Origin: Biscogniauxia marginata
Taxonomy: Eukaryota > Ascomycota > Sordariomycetes > Xylariales > Xylariaceae
NCBI GenBank assembly: GCA_022695795.1
Contig: MU404056.1
Span: 868,001 to 932,000 of the forward strand
Length of the DNA: 64,000 nucleotides
Direction of reading: 5' to 3'
Position numbers and translations under genes: made by a program. Under the pieces are notes generated by a model. It had not been told where the DNA came from. It made no database searches and saw only the letters and a program-made list of their open reading frames with translations. Of the stretch, positions 50,601 to 62,510 are shown piece by piece (within the stretch, counting starts at the first letter, position 1; each line of letters starts with the position of its first letter).

Positions 50601-53600
50601 AATTCAACGAAAAGAGTATCGCGTAAGTACCTTCGTTTTCATAAAGTATTTAAAAATAAAATAAAAAAAGAATTACTAAAACATAACTAGTGGGATCACT
50701 AAATCCACTTTAAAGAAGGAAAATAACTAAAATTATTTTTAATGTATCTTATAAATTAGGAAAAACAAAGAGTATTATAAAAGAAAATCCAGGAGGATCT
50801 CGATAAAGAATATATTCGAGAATCCAAATCCTCGTTAAAATACCTGGTAATTATAATATTTAAAGTCGATAAAAACGAAAAGTAATGTATTAATAAAGAA
50901 AGAAACCTAGTATAGTGACAAGTAATTAACTACTAACACTTTAATAAAATAACTAAAAAAAACGAATACTCGTTACCACTAATAAAACTCATAAGAAAAC
51001 AAATTAATAAAGCCTAAATCTTTATAGCACTAAACCTTCGCGATAAATATTATATAATTAAAATAACTAAAAAACACGAACAATATACAGCCTTTCGAAC
51101 GATATATAGACATTATAAGTATAAAGTTATATTATTTAAACTTATTAACGCATTCGTTACGTTTTAACATATAATTATAATAGTTTTCTATAAGTTTCTA
51201 GATAAATTTGTATTTATTTACCTAAACGATATATTAATTTACTTAAAAAACGAAAAGGAACATAAAGAACATATAAAGCAAGTATTAAAAGCCTTAAAAA
51301 GGGTAAACCTACTTATTCATCCGACTAAAAGCAAATAACATGTTAAAAAACTAAACTATCTAGGGTTTACAATAAATCCAGGAGAAATTCGTATTTAAAA
51401 GGGAAAAATAACAATAATTAAGAATTAGCTAAAACCCAAAAGTGTTATAAACGTATACGTATTTCTTGGCTTTATTAACTATATTAAATAACTTATTAAA
51501 GATTTCGGGCGTATCGTTAAACTATTAACGGAATTAACTACCTTAATAAAAACAAGAAAGGCTTTCCATTTTACTAGGGAAGCCAGATAGGCTTTTTAGT
51601 AATTAAAAGAAGTTATAACTAGTAAGGTTATATATAAACTTTCAAATAAAAATAAAAAGAAACGACTAAGGATAAACGCTTTAAATTTCGCCATTAAAGC
51701 AGTTTTAAAGCAATTAAAAGATAATGAGAAATGGTACCCAGTTACGTACCTATCTAAAGCACTACATAATACTAAACTAAATTATTAAATTTATAACAAA
51801 GAACTATTAATAGTTATTAAAGCATTAAAGAAATAAGAAATATGGCTTAACAAAACCAAAGAACCTATTAATATCTATTTAAACCATAAAAACCTTATAC
51901 GATTCATAATAATATAAACGCTTAACTAAAAACACGAGCGTTAAATGATTTTCTTGTTCAAATTTAATTTTAAAATCTAACATATCAAGGAAAAGGAAAA
52001 TATCTAAGTAGATCTTCTTAATAAAAAAGAAGATTATAAATCAAAAATTAACAAAAGAAATATCTAGATATTTAAACAATAAAATGACAGGTTAATTATA
52101 TTAGCTTATATACGAATCAACATAAGAGACTAGAAATAACGGTTCAAGGAAAATTATAGCTAAAAGGAGAAATAATTACAGTTTTAACAAGGATTTAACG
52201 ACGAACTTCTCTCGTATAAGGAAAAGGTATACATACTAAAACGAATACAAGACAAATTAATTAAAGAATTTCACAAACATTCTTTATATAGCCACTAAGG
52301 GATTTTCAAAACAATAAAACGACTTTAAGAGGAATTCGACTTTCTAGGAATACGATAAATAGTCAAAAGAATTATAAAGAATTGCAACATCTATAATAAA
52401 GCTAAAGCATCATAACACAAACCATATAAATTATTATAACTAACTTAAATACTTAATAAAGCATGGAATATAATTATATAGGATTTCGTAATGAAACTTT
52501 TAAAGTTAAAAGATCTTACTATAAAAATACATTATAACAACATATAAATAATCGTTAATAAACTCACGAAATACGCTTATTTCTTATTATTCAACAAATT
52601 AAGTATAGTAAAACAATTAATTTTCAGTTTCTTAAAAGAGTACGTTAATAAACATGGGCTACTAAAACGCGTTGTTTTAAATAAAAACAAGCTATTTACG
52701 TCAAAATTTTGAACTAACTTAATAAAATAAATAGGAATTAAATAAAAGTTGTTTATAACGTATTATCCTTAAATAAACAGGTAAACAAAAAGACTAAACC
52801 AAATAATAAAACAATACTTACAAAGCTATATTAACTAGGAAATAAATAATTAGGTAAAATTACTATTAATAGCCTAAATAATATATAACACTTCGATTAA
52901 CGAAAACATAAAGATATTACCACACGAGGCAATGTATAAACAAAAAGCGGAAGTTTAAAAATAACTAATTAAACTCACGAAAGTATTAAAAGTCGAAATA
53001 AAGGCCTTAAAAGTAGAAGTATTATCCGAAAAGATTTACGTAATATAATAACGACTATAAAAAGAATTACAGTTTATTTAAGATAAAATAACAAAATATT
53101 ATAATAAAAAAAGAATTAAAGAACCAATTCTTAGAAAAAGAGACATAATTTACTTGCTTTATTAACGACAAGGCGTAATATTAAAAACACCTTAAATTAA
53201 AACAAAACGACCTAACGAAAAACTAAAATTCAAAAAATTAAGACTATATAAAATTAAAAAGGTTATTTCGAAAGTTAATTATAAGTTAGTACTACTAAAA
53301 AGATCCAAAATACATCTTATATTTCATGTTTCGCTTTTAAAACCAGCACTAAATAACGCCATACTAAAAAACTAATTAGAATTTAAAAAAAACCCTAATA
53401 AATACGAAATAAAAAAGATATTAAATTCAAAACGAATTAGAGGTTAGCTATAATATTTTGTCAAATAAGAAGGTTACCCACCCGAGGAAAGCACTTAAGA
53501 ACCACTTAAACATTTAAAGAATTTAACGAATAAATTTAAGAACTTTCACCGCCAGAACCCAGATCGCTTAAGGGGATTTAAGGACCCGGGTCGTGACCTA
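47617..53600 (+). pseudogene. Decayed gag-pol with chromodomain of the complete element
   Basis: The gag start codon is at 47696-47698. The CCHC knuckle is at 48730-48771: first Cys, His and last Cys codons intact, second Cys changed to Tyr. About 30 bp of gag near 48,490 is missing relative to the element at 13308. Protease lies near 50,130-50,215. A 60-codon stretch at 50508-50690 is still open and corresponds to the protease-to-reverse-transcriptase segment. The reverse transcriptase Tyr-x-Asp-Asp box is at 51219-51230, with the first Asp changed to Asn. The integrase zinc-binding part is near 52,255-52,400, and its catalytic core is undeleted (52,600-52,990). The chromodomain is at about 53,397-53,530, with Gly-Tyr and Glu-Pro positions readable and two Trp codons mutated. 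Many stops, so inactive. Confidence 0.88.
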
Positions 53601-53689
53601 GTTGGGACTAGTCGAAGGAGGGGAAGACCTCCAAAGCAAGCACGCCTTGCCCGGATACAAGTTAACGTAACGATTTCTCCGTGTTTTGT

Positions 53690-54298
53690 TGTTTTTTAAG
53701 GAGACGCTGCTATTTAATTATAACACGTTTTTATTCCTTTTTTAAACGTTTTTACTTTTTTAACTCGTTTAAATTTTAAAAACCTCGTTATAATATTTTA
53801 AAACCTTTTTATTTAAAAAAGTTTTATTAGCGACGTAAACGTAATATACGATTAATGGATTTATTAATCTCGGTTTAAAAACGATTGATTTTCGATTATA
53901 AACAAGTTATTTCGGCTTAACAAAAAAGAAAAATCTCCTCCACTTGTCGTTCTTGTTAAAGCAACCGTTCCTTTTTAACGTTTAACCGATTAAAGGAATT
54001 TAAAGCAATATCGGTCTCGTTATAAAGACAACCCTCACGAATATATTCATTACATTTTCAAGACTCTCTTTTTACTATGACACACTTAAGCGCCTAATTA
54101 AAGTAATAAAAATAAAACATAATTTTAAAATTAAAACCCAACTTATTTATTCGATATGCAAGTTTTTCGCGTTCGAATTTCTAGTTTAAACGATAACGCT
54201 TAGTAATACGATTACTAAATATAATTATTATAAAAAAAAGAAAAAATAACTTATTAAAAATAGTCTTTAAAATAAAGATTTTAAGAGGGGAAAAATAA
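53690..54298 (-). pseudogene. Decayed antisense zinc-cluster gene of the complete element
   Basis: Aligns along its length to the intact antisense gene at 36000-36404. The start region corresponds to 54,205-54,225. The Lys-Cys-Val and Lys-Cys-Asn-Glu segments of the zinc cluster can be read on the minus strand near 54,020-54,075, with stops from RIP. The frame probably extended farther at its C-terminus (toward 53,780) than in the short element. It shows that the antisense gene belongs to autonomous elements too. Confidence 0.6.
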
Positions 54299-54750
54299 TA
54301 TTACGAACTATAAAAATAAAGGGATTTTATACTAAGGTGTCGTGGTACGAACCAAGGAATTAATAAATAAGTTAGTTCCGTTCCGGTTATAATGTAACCT
54401 TATATGACGTAAATATAGTGAGATATTATATTCAACAGGGATAAATATAGAGGGATTTTATATCCATTAGTATTTAACATACTAAACAGTGGAAATGTAT
54501 ATAAAGAAGAACGAGTATAAATAAATTGGAATTTCCTTGTGTAATTAGTTTCTCATTTCTTAGCTATTAATCTAAGACTATAGTCACTCTTTAATACTAT
54601 AGTGAAAATACCTTGAAACCTCTCTAACGAACAACTATTGTGAAATACTTGAACTAATCTTAACCCACTGTTACCTACAAATCAAGAAAACCTAGTACGT
54701 ACTTACCTGTGAAGTCAGCTGACTAGGAACACACAGGGAGGTTCGTCACA
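54299..54750 (+). repeat. 3' LTR of the complete element
   Basis: Starts TATTACGAACT (mutated TGTTACGAACC), preceded by the purine tract AAGAGGGGAAAAATAA, and ends GGTTCGTCACA. U3 is RIP-mutated. The R/U5 half from about 54,540 is nearly intact, with AGTACGTACT and AGTCAGCTGACT present. Confidence 0.94.
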
Positions 54751-55193
54751 CTAGGTACCTCGACTATCACCAGAGACCTACAATGATGTCACTTTTTTAT
54801 TAGACCATACATCTACCCTTCGTACTTATTAAAATTTAAGAAATAGCGAAGTCACCTAAAACTCAGATGGCAATAGAAGAGTCAATTCACTGTCTAGACT
54901 CTTCTGAAAAAGGGATATACCCTCAGTGCAGGAAACCCAGATCCTCCGATACCGAACCACCATGTCCACGTAGAACAACGCAAAGAAAGCATGATGAACC
55001 GCAACCTCCCAAGTTCCAGATCCAGCCAAGGTGTCCTAACCGCGATACTGCTGCAAGTAATATGTTAGCCCACGGCACGATAGCAAAGGGAAACATATCA
55101 GTAAAACACTTACCACAAGTGCCAACCAACTAGTCCCCGTCAAAATCCTTGCGGAAAAAGAACGAGGAGAAGAAGGTAAGTGCTTGCTTTTTG
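54751..55193. other. Intergenic and probable 3' UTR of the Myb-like gene
   Basis: On the minus strand a well-formed intron (donor GTAAGT at 55113, branch CTAAC, acceptor TTGCAG ending at 55051; 63 nt) lies downstream of the stop codon at 55194, suggesting a spliced 3' UTR. The plus-strand 88-codon frame at 54867 overlaps this and is not called. Confidence 0.45.
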
Positions 55194-56247
55194 CTAGAGA
55201 TAGCCATGCGCATCGTGGGGGTACATCCAAGGGCCGGGCGCGAAGCCGTAGGGGAAGGCGCTACTCGGAATCATAGCCGGAGCCGGAGCCGTTGGACTCG
55301 ACGTAGGCATGCTTTGCATTCTGCCGGGTTCGTGCTGCTGCTGCTGCTGCGGAGGGAAGCCCATGTTAGCGGCGTAGTCAAAGGAGTGGATGCCGCCGGG
55401 GGCGAGCGGGTGCGAGTGCGAGTGCGGGTGCGGGTGCGGGTGCGAATGATGATGGTAGGCCGCCTCTGGGACGTCGCCGGCGCCGCCGCGCTTCTCGGTG
55501 GCCGAGACGACGAAGACCTCGTCATCGTCGTCGCCGTTGTCCGTTGGACCATTAGCTAAGGGCGCCGACACAGTCGGCGACTGGGAAGACGGCGGGCAAT
55601 TGGGAGGCGCGGCGTCATCATTCGGGCGCTCGGATTTCACGGTCATGGCATCTTCGAGTTTCACTTCGGATTTGACTTCACCTTTGACCTCGGTCTTGAC
55701 GGGCTCGTCGACGTCGTCGGCCTGGTCGTCGACCTCGGCGAGCTTGCGCTTCTTGGCCGCGGCGCGGCCCTTGCCGCGGGGCTCCTTGGCGTCCTTGAGG
55801 TCCTTGGTGTCCTTGGAGTCGCCGGTCTCCTTCTTGACGGATCCGGGGGCGCCGCCGGGCTGGATGCCGTGGGCCTTCATCAGGCGCTCGTATCGCTTCG
55901 CACTGGGGGAAATAAAAATAAAGTGGTTAGATATTATCTGCTTCTTAGAAAAAGAGAAAAAAAGAAAATGATAGGTATGGTGAACTTACGCTGCGCCCTT
56001 GCTGATGATGGCACATTCATTCGCAACCTCGACGAAGTTGACCTGCTCAGGTCAGTTTGGTGTCCAGTAGCATAGCACGATTATAGGTATTGATGATCAG
56101 ATACACACAACTGATCATGCATATATCGGTTACGGGGATATATGTCAGAGGTCAATATGTCAAAGCAGTACGTACCTTGCCAGCAGATGAGTGGCGAATG
56201 CAAGAGATGAGGAATCGGAACTGCGATTCGGTATCGGTGGGAGGCAT
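55194..56247 (-). CDS. Myb/SANT-like nuclear protein with SUMO-motif cluster
   Basis: Three exons: 56247-56176, 56042-55990 and 55902-55194 (introns of 133 and 87 nt with GTACGT and GTAAGT donors). They give 277 residues and keep frame exactly. Residues about 1-55 form a single Myb-like helix bundle (start MPPTDTESQFRFLISCIRHS, end KRYERLMKAHG), a type common in small Pezizomycotina proteins. A basic segment near 82-96 (RGKGRAAAKKRK) is a likely nuclear signal. Residues 110-133 hold five V-K-x-E motifs. Then come an acidic run (DDDD, about 166-169), a His/Pro/Ser-rich stretch (192-207), five Gln (227-231) and a Pro/aromatic-rich tail. The body after residue 55 looks disordered. DNA binding and transcriptional function are inferred from the fold only. 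A divergent paralogue lies 0.9 kb upstream. Confidence 0.88.
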
Positions 56248-57179
56248 CTTGATGGATTGACCGACAGAAGTTGTGGGGAAGTAATAGAACAGATCAAGGG
56301 TAAGGAAGGTGGATGGAATCAAGGTGTAGGTGTGTGTAGAAACTTCCGGGGTCTGGGTGTGGAAGTGATGAGTGGGGGACGGAGGATGGTCAACTAGATC
56401 TGATGGATCGAGGATTGTCTACTATGTAATAATGACAGCAACTCAAATTTCCTGGTTCGGGTAGGTACGTGTCGTCTGTGCACTACCGTATCGGTTGTCA
56501 CGCTGTTGCAGGTATTCTGGATGCTCTGGATGCTGGGGATCCCGGCGGGATGCACACCTAGTAGCCAACCAATTTTTCATGGATGCTAGGCACCTGTCTG
56601 AGAGCTTCTGGTCCGACTGTAGCCGGGGCTCGTCACTGAAGCTGCAGAATGGGTTGATTACTCTTGTCTGATATGCCTCCTACCAGACTCAGAGGACCCA
56701 GTATCCAGGATGGAAGTCTTCTCGAGTAGTGTCAAGGCCACGGACAGTCTGTGGATTTGTGAGGACGGTAGATGTCAGGGTCAGTACCTAAAATATGGCA
56801 TTTCCACCCGTAGATTAGAGGTGTTTTCTATGTACCTGTCCTTTGAGTGTCCTCAATGGGCCTTACATAGGTATGTACGGAGTTACATAGGCTGGTTAAT
56901 GAAAACCCCGCACAAAGGTCAAAAAAGAGCATTGCTTTCAAGTATCACGATAGCGAAGTGAGCTTAGAATGGCCGAAAGGAAATCTTTCCTATGACTATC
57001 TTTGTCCCATCATGGGAAGAGCAGCAATCGTACACACATCTCAACTATGAAACCGGGGGGCCCAATTGCCAGACTTTTCCACTCATCATACCAGAAACCA
57101 TTCATCCAGTTGCGCATTGTACAGTAAATGCCTTGCTATGTCAGAAAGGTGACAGCTTGTACCGCGAAAAGTTGAGGAC
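56248..57179. other. Intergenic between the two Myb-like genes
   Basis: 932 bp holding the upstream region of the 56247 gene and the 3' end of the 57827 gene. Short frames (up to 83 codons) lack coding character. Confidence 0.5.
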
Positions 57180-57827
57180 TTAGGCATCCATATCGGTATC
57201 CTTCTTCTCGGCCTGAGCATCTTCCTTCTCGGCCTCTGACTCATCCTTAGCATCCGCATTCTCCGAGTCGGTTCCCTTGTCTGCGACGTTCAGGCCTTCC
57301 TTGTCATCAGCCTCCGCCGAGACGGAAGCCTTGGTGGCATCGTGCTTAGGTTTCTTGACAGAGTTGTTGAGGTCGCCGACACTAGCCTCTCTGTTGCGCT
57401 TATGAGCAGCTCGGGTGACAACAGTCGCCGTGGAAGCAGACGCCATAGGGGCTTTGGGGGCCTTGGGAGTAGAAACTCCCTCCTCAACGCCATCAGTGAC
57501 AGTAGACTTGAACCACTACAATTTGACATTTTCATTAGTAAACTGCGGTTCACAAAAATATATCTAGACTAGCATCGTGGTAAATATCAGTGATAGATTA
57601 GAAATACATACGTTGTGCTTCTTGATTACTTGGTTGAATCGATCTTTCGCGACTTTGGCGTTCTTCATACCAAGGTCACTAGCACAAGCCTCCCAGTTGA
57701 CGTCGGGCTTCGAAGTGGCATTGGCGAAGATAGCGTTGAGTAGCTTGATGTCTCCTGGGGTGAGAGTGATGGCATTGCCATCTTCAGTCCCATTGGCCTG
57801 GGCCTTGTTGTTCTTCTTGGCTGGCAT
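57180..57827 (-). CDS. Myb/SANT-like protein with acidic tail
   Basis: Two exons, 57827-57612 and 57515-57180, separated by a 96-nt intron (donor GTATGT, branch CTAAT, acceptor TTGTAG), give 183 residues. Residues about 20-74 form one Myb-like domain with aromatic anchors (NWEACASDLGM, then KKHNWF split by the intron). This is followed by a Thr/Pro/Ala linker, two basic patches (AHKRNRE, VKKPKHDATK) and a Glu/Asp/Lys-rich acidic tail ending DTDMDA. The start is supported by a splice acceptor CAG directly before the ATG. The domain position and the intron inside it resemble the gene at 55194-56247, suggesting an old tandem duplication. Probably nuclear; target unknown. Confidence 0.88.
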
Positions 57828-57999
57828 CTGCGAAAGGGTGTTGATCAGAATAGACCTCTAACAGGGAAGGTACTAAGGTACTGGAAAGGTCGATAGAATG
57901 GATGGTGCGTGATTTCGAGGGAGAGAAGCGTGAAGAGGTGTGATCATACAATGGGGACCATAGGTGAGTGGAAGGGGTATGGTATGTAGGAAGACTAAC
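57828..57999 (-). other. 5'-UTR intron of the Myb-like gene
   Basis: Donor GTTAGT at 57999, acceptor TTCGCAG ending at 57828, immediately before the start codon (172 nt). Confidence 0.6.
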
Positions 58000-58723
58000 C
58001 TTGGCAAACAAACAATGGGTTACGTTGTTCTTCGTGATGGATTTTGCGTAGTCGGAAAGAAGTTGAAGGATGGAGAGGTTGGTGTTGTTTATTGAAGAAA
58101 ACGCGAAATTGTTGTGTTGTGGCAGTCAAAAGTGGTTAGGCGACGGCGTGGTTGAGGAGGAAGAGGGCAGGTGGGTACTTGTCCGCTGTGCGAGACAAAA
58201 GGTAGGGACCCCAAGGCTGCACGTCAATGTTTTAAAATCGCGGTCACTGTATAATGTCAGTAATTAGCGAGGCTTGGGGTGTATGGTCCTTGGTTAGATG
58301 AAGAGGGACTTTGTAGTGAGTACCTAAACAATGCAGGTCACCAGTTGTATCAGGAGCAGCACAGCACCACAATATTAGTATTTGACTACCATGAGCACTG
58401 AATCTACGTAAATATGTACTTGTTCTGCTACATGTGTATACCAATAATCTATACTCTACAGGGAGATCAGGTGGACTATTAGAATCGATCTTCTCCGCCT
58501 TCAGCAGTACCGTGATGATTTGTGGGAGCATAGTACCAGTGTCAGTTAGCTAGGCAGCATGTACAGTAGGTCACACCCTTTGTCAAGCTAATTTTTAGGG
58601 ACCGGGGATCATCTATTCAAGTATGGATTTGATTATTTATGTAGTGACCTCTGGAAATACAAAGTTGGTATATACCCAAAACATGTTGTTATATATAAGG
58701 AATTTTTGCAGAATACATCACAC
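58000..58723. other. Intergenic
   Basis: Promoter side of the 57827 gene and 3' flank of the esterase gene. No frame of interest. Confidence 0.5.
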
Positions 58724-59561
58724 TTAACACGGCTGGGCTGAGGGTTCCGAGACAGCCTCGCCCTCGTCACTCAAATAGAGCACCAGAGAGCTACCTCCAC
58801 AAGCGTACTTGACCGCCTGGACGAATGTCTCAGCATTAATCCTGGCTCCTGCTGGGTTTGTGTGCGTATTGTCTTCAGGGTAGTATGTTTTCGCCTCCGT
58901 CTCCCCGAACGATTGGAACTCAGCGACAGAATAGGCAGTATGATCAACCCATTCGACACCCTCTTCCTCGGCCACTTGCTCCGCGTAGTCAGCAAAATCC
59001 CAATCTGACTGCAGCGTGCCGTCGTCCCAATTGTTTCTATTTACCATTCCCGAAATAATTGGGATGGCATTTCTAGCTTGGACGTCGGCAATCATCTCCC
59101 GCAAATACCAACCAAATGTGTGGACGATTTCCTCCTCGCCATCGGCCGTGGTAACAATCACAGTCTCTTCACCGGTGCCTGGCAGGGTAGCCCGATATTT
59201 CGTGTCAGTTTCCGGGTCTCCGTCATCATTGTGTCCCATTTCTATCACCACAAAGTCTCCGGGAACAGTGAAGTTAAGTAATTCTCCCCATAGGCCTTCG
59301 TTGATGAAGGAGCGTGTCGAGCGACCATTCCTAGCAAGATTCGTCACCGAGATGGAAAGATATTCTCCTATATAATATCCCCAACTAGCTCTTGTTAATA
59401 TTTATTCAAGTCATATTCGTGAACAGCCTGACTGACCCTTGGAGAGTGTCATCTTCGCTATAATTAGCAGTGGTGGAGTCGGAGCAGATGAATAGCTGCG
59501 GTTGGGCCACTGTGTGCCCGACGAGTATAGCAAAAGCCGAAAACGACGTGATAAAATGCAT
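58724..59561 (-). CDS. Rhamnogalacturonan acetylesterase (SGNH hydrolase, CE12-like), secreted
   Basis: Removes acetyl groups from the rhamnogalacturonan I backbone of pectin, so that lyases and hydrolases can cut it; acts outside the cell. Exon 1 is 59561-59437 and exon 2 is 59384-58724, with a 52-nt intron (donor GTCAGT, acceptor GCTAG); 261 residues in one exact frame. Residues 1-19 are a hydrophobic signal peptide ending near TVAQ. SGNH blocks in order: nucleophile Ser29 in CSDSTTANY (usually GDS, here SDS), Gly62 in ARNGRSTRSF, Asn94 in IEMGHNDDGD, and the Asp213/His216 pair in EDNTHTNPAG. Length is normal for the family. A TATATAAAA word lies only about 20-30 bases upstream of the ATG, implying a short leader. 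The assignment to rhamnogalacturonan rather than another acetylated glycan rests on the family pattern. Confidence 0.93.
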
Positions 59562-62510
59562 TGCACGCCCTCTGTTTATCGTTTTATATATACATCCTCA
59601 TGGAAATGTCGCCAGTGCATCGTGTTCGAGCTCTTCTACTTATACTCCTCGTGCCAAGCCCCCTAGTACCAGACCGGATCGTTATTGAAGCTTGGTGGGA
59701 AGCTTTCATGAGGATCTCAAGCAACTCCGAAAATCATTCTCGTTTCCCACGTGGTAACTGCATCATTACCACGAATCGGGTGCGAGGAATAGCGTACCGA
59801 ATTCGATATTTCGCGGTTATCCCGAATGCAGTAGGTGGAAAATATTTCTCTGCAGAGCGCTGCGACCTCCGCACTTCCAACATCCACTTATCCGGCAGTA
59901 TCCTACGAATGGGTCAAGTGGTTCCCGACGAGAATAATATAGTACCTGAGCGTTGTTCATTATGGTGATATTCTTCCCAAGCCATTACCGACGATCTCAG
60001 ATCTAGGTAACTTGAGGGAAACATCAGATATCACTCAATGGAGGGGGTACACTATATATCAACTTTCGTATCTAACTCAGCTTCAATCGCATCTTATGGT
60101 GTTCTCCTTCTGTGCTGTAGTCGGGCGGAAGGATTATGTAAATTTTACTTAGCAATTCCAGCTCCTTGCGCTCATCAGAGACAAACTCCCATTTCGACGC
60201 TCATTGCGTTTGCCGTCTCTCATTCTTGGCATACTGATTGTCTAAAGGAATCTGCAAAGGTCGAAGAAAATCCTATCACGGGACTAAGTAGATGATGACT
60301 CTATCTTGTATTTCTACTTCCTGTCGAGCTCGCTGCTGAAGGCTCGGTAGAAGAATACTACAATCCCTGGCTGGCTTCTGTTTCTAAATGGCGAAACTAT
60401 TCGTGTTTAATTAGAAGAAGACAATGTGTTATAATGATAGGGTACTTAATCCCTAGCGACGGCTGTTTGGGGCTGTTACCGTGGATGGCACACCTGCGCA
60501 TGGACCGTGGAAGCAAATAGTCCCTAGCGACACACGCAATCTAGAAGAGGGTTGTCAAACTAGGGACGTCACACTTATTGACTTTATCGGTTGCTACAGA
60601 CCTTTAGAATATGGAGGTACCGGATCCATGATATGAACCTATACAGCACCCCATGCATATATATATATATGTGCTACCACTGACTTATCTGGCTTACCTT
60701 GGACTGAAACACTTATCTCAGCCTTATATCTTCCGAAATAGGTGTCAAGGTGTAGGTAGCTTCCATGTATAGGAATAAGGCATCCTAAGCCGTCCTACAC
60801 ATAAAGGTCAAATTCTCTTGTCTTTCAGTCGATCTCTTCACCTAAGTAAGCAACTTCATAATGCTGTATCCCGACAGCACCCCCACACTGCTGCTAATAC
60901 ATATTAGTCAGGCTCCGTTTATTGCGAGATTCTAGCGAGTAGCTTACAATTACTCTATAATCACCGGCATAGACGGGAGAGAATGACATTCCAAATTATT
61001 CATAATTGTTTCATCCAATAAAATATTATAAGGGTTCTGATATTCAAGTATTTACAGTATTCGATGGTAATTAATGTTAATTTTTGACAGGGGTTCAACC
61101 AACTATTCGTAATAGTCTCCCCATAGTCACACCACCTGCTTCTCTCTCACAAGTATTTCTACGACTTGTTCCTATGGAGGACTACTTCTAGCTACAACAT
61201 ATCTTGATAGTCTTACGTATTGATCAATAGTTTTACTAAGAGATTTATAAGCCTAGCCAACAAAGCTTTGAATTGATATCGACGGATGGTGCGAGGCTAT
61301 TTGTATAGAAAATAACATTAATTACCCCTGCGCAATTTAATAGAGTAGCAGAATCTAGATTCTTTGATGATTCAACCTTTCTAGGCAAATGGTCGAGAAA
61401 CTCAGTACTACGGATACACCATGAACCATAGATCAAAGGACACGGAAGACCATAATAGCATAAAGCGTATTACAAATAAGTAGGGCTATAAATGTTGACG
61501 ACATGATGCACGAATGCACGAAAGCGCGTCAATACAAGATTGTATCGAGGGTCTATTCCCTTGTGATGCTTATTTGTGTGTCTGTGTGTCTGAGCTACTA
61601 GTCTTAGTCAGTAAATAAGGTTTTCCTGACATAACAAGAGCAGCCAACTAAACCAACAGGAAGGGAAGAAATTATCCGACAACGACACTACCTACTACTT
61701 AGTCGAATAAGATGATTAAGATATAAGAGTCTCCGGAGTTCAATCGCAGTTAGAACAGGAAAGATCATTATAGCAAAACCCCACGCCAAGTATAGCGAAA
61801 AAAAAAACGATGATAGGTATTCAGACTAGCAAAGAGAGATGTAGGAAAATAACGTACGGATGTCGTAGTTATCGACAGAGTTTCTATATATAAATTATGA
61901 TCCTGGCATGTCACAGAAGGGAGCAAGAATGTTTATTCCAGGCTCTGTTAGAAACAGTGATCTACCGTGGTCTAGAGTGAACCACGACCAGGAGCATGAT
62001 GGATCAAAGACAGGAGACGGGGTCGATTCTTGATAATCGCTAGTTACTCGAACTTTCCAGTTTTCCTACCTACACTAGATTCAACGCGCGCATTTCGAGC
62101 TTGGTAAGCAACGTCCAAAGCCCGATCTTGATGTGGTGTATAGTATACTTGCCTCGGGATTTGTCGTGTGGGATATGCGGTATGGTAGGAATAACACGCG
62201 GCACCTAGGGAAGATATCGAGGCAGTTGATATGTAAACAATACCGCGCCTTAGGTAATTGTAATGATATCTCTTCGTTCTATAATCACGTTATTGCCCCT
62301 GCTAAGAGGTACTGCATCCTGACAATATGTCTTGCCTCTCACATAGACAGCAAAGCAGGCAGATAACCCCCCTCCGCCCCTCGGCAGCATACAGCCGGTA
62401 CTACGGGAGCGAAACAAGATACTAATTATAGCAATCCATATCTAGGTAGTTAAGTCTAGAACCCAGAAGACTCTCCCCAGCAGCCAGCATCATCAATCCT
62501 CCTTATCTCC
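59562..62510. other. Intergenic, no supported gene
   Basis: Upstream region of the esterase gene and unassigned DNA. It includes an (AT)n run near 60,656-60,670 and two copies of TCCCTAGCGAC (near 60,450 and 60,521). Frames up to 135 codons (59561-59968, plus) lie in the esterase promoter and lack coding character. Confidence 0.45.

Larger units (their letters stand above)
47165..54750 (+). mobile_element. Complete Ty3/gypsy chromovirus with target duplication CTAGG
   Basis: 7586 bp, with LTRs of 452 bp each (47165-47616 and 54299-54750) and CTAGG on both sides (47160-47164, 54751-54755). Order: LTR, self-priming-type primer region, gag, protease, reverse transcriptase, RNase H, integrase, chromodomain, antisense zinc-cluster frame, polypurine tract, LTR. 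The chromodomain and priming site place it with Tf1/sushi-type chromoviruses. The interior is RIP-mutated. The outermost 170 bp on the left and 200 bp on the right are nearly intact. It inserted into normal-GC genic DNA; the nearest gene (stop at 55194) is 443 bp away. Confidence 0.95.

Noticed and set aside
50508..50690. Independent 60-codon gene
   Set aside because: In frame with and collinear to the decayed pol, between protease and reverse transcriptase; a residual open stretch only.
55149..55971. Plus-strand frames of 136 and 157 codons
   Set aside because: Shadows of the GC-rich third exon of the Myb-like gene.
59561..59968. 135-codon plus-strand frame
   Set aside because: Covers the promoter and first bases of the esterase gene on the other strand; no domain or codon bias.
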